A DNA stretch of 64,000 bases from Phytopseudomonas argentinensis (GTDB lineage Bacteria > Pseudomonadota > Gammaproteobacteria > Pseudomonadales > Pseudomonadaceae). Shown here one piece after another: positions 62,452-64,000 of this stretch. How positions within the stretch are numbered: the stretch's first letter is position 1; every line of letters starts with the position of its first letter. A program made the translations under genes and the position numbers. The stretch spans positions 1,114,060-1,178,059 of the forward strand of contig NZ_FORC01000001.1 in assembly GCF_900113905.1 (NCBI RefSeq). Direction: 5' to 3'. The notes beneath the pieces were generated by a model, which worked only from the letters and a program-made list of their open reading frames with translations, ran no database searches and was not told the DNA's origin.

Positions 62452-63588
62452 CTATTTGCGCTTGGCCATGGCTTCGATGAAGCGGTCGAACAGCGGGGCG
62501 ACATCGTTCGGGCCCGGGCTGGCCTCGGGGTGACCCTGGAAGCTGAAGGCGTCCTTGTCGGTACGCTCGATGCCCTGCAGGGTGCCATCGAACAGCGACT
62601 TGTGGATCGGCCGCAGGTTGCCTGGCAGAGTGTTCTCGTCCACGGCAAAACCGTGGTTCTGGCTGGTGATCATCACCACGCCGGTGTCGAGGTCCTGTAC
62701 CGGGTGGTTGGCACCGTGGTGACCGTGACCCATCTTCAGGGTCTTGGCGCCGGAGGCCAGCGCCAGCAGCTGGTGGCCAAGGCAGATGCCGAATACCGGG
62801 ATGTCGGTTTCCAGCACATCCTTGATCGCCTGGATGGCGTAGTCGCACGGTTCGGGGTCGCCAGGACCGTTGGACAGGAATACGCCGTCGGGGTTGAGCG
62901 CCAGCACGTCACTGGCCGGGGTTTGTGCCGGCACCACGGTCAGGCGGCAACCGCGCTCGACCAGCATGCGCAGGATGTTCAGCTTGACGCCGTAGTCGTA
63001 GGCCACCACGTGGTAAGGCAGCTCACTGGCCGCGATTTCGGGGTGGCTGTCGTCTTGCAGGTTCCACACGCTGGAACGCCACTCGTAACGTTCGGTGCAG
63101 CTGACTTCCTTGGCCAGGTCCATGCCCTTGAGGCCAGGGAAGCCACGCGCCAGCTCCAGTGCCTTTTCCTCGGTGGCATCGGCGCCCACCAGGATGCAGC
63201 CGTTCTGCGAACCCTTCTCGCGCAGAATACGGGTCAGGCGACGGGTATCGATGCCGGCGATGGCAACGGTGCCATTTGCCTTGAGGTAGTCCGGCAGCGA
63301 CTGCTTGTTGCGCCAGTTGCTGGCAATCAGCGGCAGATCACGAATGATCAGGCCGGCAGCCCAGACGCGATTCGACTCGGCATCCTCCGGCGTGGTGCCG
63401 GTATTGCCGATGTGTGGATAGGTCAGGGTAACGATCTGCTGGGCATAAGACGGATCGGTAAGAATTTCCTGATAGCCGGTCATGGCAGTGTTGAACACCA
63501 CCTCCCCGACAGTTTGGCCGTCGGCCCCGATGGCCTCGCCGCGAAAAATGCTGCCGTCAGCAAGGGCGAGTATGGCTGGCTTACTCAA
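62452..63588 (-). CDS. carA: carbamoyl-phosphate synthase small subunit
   Basis: A TTG at 63588, five bases after GGGAGG, gives 378 residues beginning [20 protein letters not shown], as in PAO1. The ATG nine codons upstream is less likely. The C-terminal class I glutaminase has the Cys nucleophile in [12 protein letters not shown] and the His/Glu of GHPEASPG. It supplies ammonia to CarB. Confidence 0.97.
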   Translation of the reverse strand: MSKPAILALADGSIFRGEAIGADGQTVGEVVFNTAMTGYQEILTDPSYAQQIVTLTYPHIGNTGTTPEDAESNRVWAAGLIIRDLPLIASNWRNKQSLPDYLKANGTVAIAGIDTRRLTRILREKGSQNGCILVGADATEEKALELARGFPGLKGMDLAKEVSCTERYEWRSSVWNLQDDSHPEIAASELPYHVVAYDYGVKLNILRMLVERGCRLTVVPAQTPASDVLALNPDGVFLSNGPGDPEPCDYAIQAIKDVLETDIPVFGICLGHQLLALASGAKTLKMGHGHHGANHPVQDLDTGVVMITSQNHGFAVDENTLPGNLRPIHKSLFDGTLQGIERTDKDAFSFQGHPEASPGPNDVAPLFDRFIEAMAKRK

Positions 63589-63626
63589 GAAGACCTCCCG
63601 TAGATCGTGGAGCAAACGCAGATTGT

Positions 63627-63666
63627 AAAAAAGCGGGATGACGTGTGAAGGTCATCCCGCTTTTTT
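63627..63666 (-). terminator. intrinsic terminator or attenuator ahead of carA
   Basis: AAAAAAGCGGGATGAC (63627-63642) pairs perfectly with 63651-63666, eight-base loop, with a T run on each strand. It ends only 38 bp before the carA TTG. A promoter upstream of it would make it an attenuator; otherwise it is a second dapB terminator. Confidence 0.85.
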
Positions 63667-63883
63667 GATTGATTCATTCTGCGCAACTTTTAGTGGACAC
63701 ACTAAAGCAGAAAGCTTACAGGAAAAGCGCTTTTTTCGAAAGGCATGCAAGGGCAAAAACCTGAAATCCGATCCACGGCGGCCAGAGCGAGCCTGTATCA
63801 GCCCGAGCGACCCGGATTAAGTAGCCGCAAGCGAAGCGCGGGCAAGCCGCTCGAGCCCTGCAGCGCATAGCGCCATGCCGCCT

Positions 63884-63914
63884 ATGGCGAGGGCGCCCAC
63901 TGCGCCCTCGCCAT
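63884..63914 (-). terminator. hairpin after dapB
   Basis: A 13-bp perfect stem (63884-63896 with 63902-63914) with five-base loop lies 3 bp past the dapB stop. There is no T run, so it may stabilise the mRNA or act as a weak terminator. Confidence 0.5.
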
Positions 63915-63917
63915 GAC

Positions 63918-64000
63918 TCATTTCAGGCCCAGTACGTTCTGCATGTCATAGAGGCTCGGCGAACGCCCCTGCAGCCAGGAAGCCGCCCGCACCGCGCCCT
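63918..64000 (-). CDS. dapB: 4-hydroxy-tetrahydrodipicolinate reductase, C-terminal end
   Basis: Only the last 27 codons are in the window; the tail reads ASWLQGRSPSLYDMQNVLGL-K before TGA, which is the DapB C-terminus (LYDMQ.VLGL). DapB acts in diaminopimelate and lysine synthesis, feeding MurE. The dapB-carA order is the one found in other pseudomonads. Confidence 0.82.
   Translation of the reverse strand, partial: GAVRAASWLQGRSPSLYDMQNVLGLK

Larger units (their letters stand above)
63589..63917. other. dapB-carA intergenic region (329 bp), carA leader
   Basis: No protein gene is supported. Reading towards carA it holds a hairpin after dapB (63884-63914), a 7-bp inverted repeat TTTAGTG-GACA-CACTAAA (63689-63706), a strong terminator (63627-63666) and a TACAAT hexamer (63627-63622). 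Small open frames occur before the terminator (for example 14 codons, 63746-63702) but lack ribosome sites. Confidence 0.55.

Noticed and set aside
63702..63746. 14-codon open frame in the carA leader as a leader peptide
   Set aside because: No ribosome binding site and no clear codon bias; kept only as a note in the attenuator finding.

Overview
This 64 kb window is chromosomal core DNA of a Pseudomonas-type gammaproteobacterium. It is GC-rich, almost fully coding, and every recognisable protein resembles a pseudomonad ortholog (SecA, FtsI, MurE, Pnp, RimP, CarA and others). The species cannot be fixed from the sequence alone. Gene order differs in several places from the order I remember for P. 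aeruginosa PAO1, so it is probably a different Pseudomonas lineage. There is no prophage, transposase, CRISPR array, toxin-antitoxin pair or obvious island. I found no clear undescribed multi-gene system, and the most interesting material is in regulatory and intergenic DNA.

Layout. 1-12.5 kb: mixed housekeeping and signalling genes (DUF481 protein, alkyltransferase-like protein, AmpG-type permease, MscS channel, YajQ, a REC/degenerate-GGDEF regulator overlapping a ketopantoate reductase, a membrane histidine kinase, a cobalamin adenosyltransferase, an RluA-like pseudouridine synthase, an AEC permease, a Nudix/ThiE-like fusion and a GST). 12.5-18.5 kb: argJ, secA, an M23 peptidase and the DciA-like DUF721 gene. 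18.6-36.6 kb: the complete division and cell wall (dcw) cluster on the minus strand, read mraZ-rsmH-ftsL-ftsI-murE-murF-mraY-murD-ftsW-murG-murC-ddlB-ftsQ-ftsA-ftsZ-lpxC, with a good sigma70 promoter and a three-box MraZ operator before mraZ. 36.7-41.6 kb: RNase P RNA, rsmI, and lpoA-yraN-diaA/gmhA-dolP on the plus strand.

41.6-42.4 kb: a single nitrilase-superfamily gene at what looks like a junction between two blocks that are far apart in PAO1. 42.5-64 kb: the minus-strand translation and RNA block (rimP-nusA-infB-rbfA-truB-rpsO-pnp, with tRNA-fMet and tRNA-Leu upstream), then secG, tpiA, glmM, folP, ftsH and rlmE, the divergent yhbY, and dapB-carA-carB-greA followed by a DUF4149 gene.

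The genes work together mainly in envelope growth: precursor synthesis (glmM, murC-F, ddlB, mraY, murG), polymerisation and division (ftsW, ftsI, ftsQLAZ), the LpoA activator, muropeptide import by an AmpG-type permease, and the lipid A commitment step (lpxC). The second theme is translation and RNA processing. Three intergenic segments (549-667, 13893-14096, 62317-62440) have imperfect inverted-repeat ends and look like dispersed non-coding elements. One lies between carA and carB. The carA leader contains a strong intrinsic terminator just before a TTG start.
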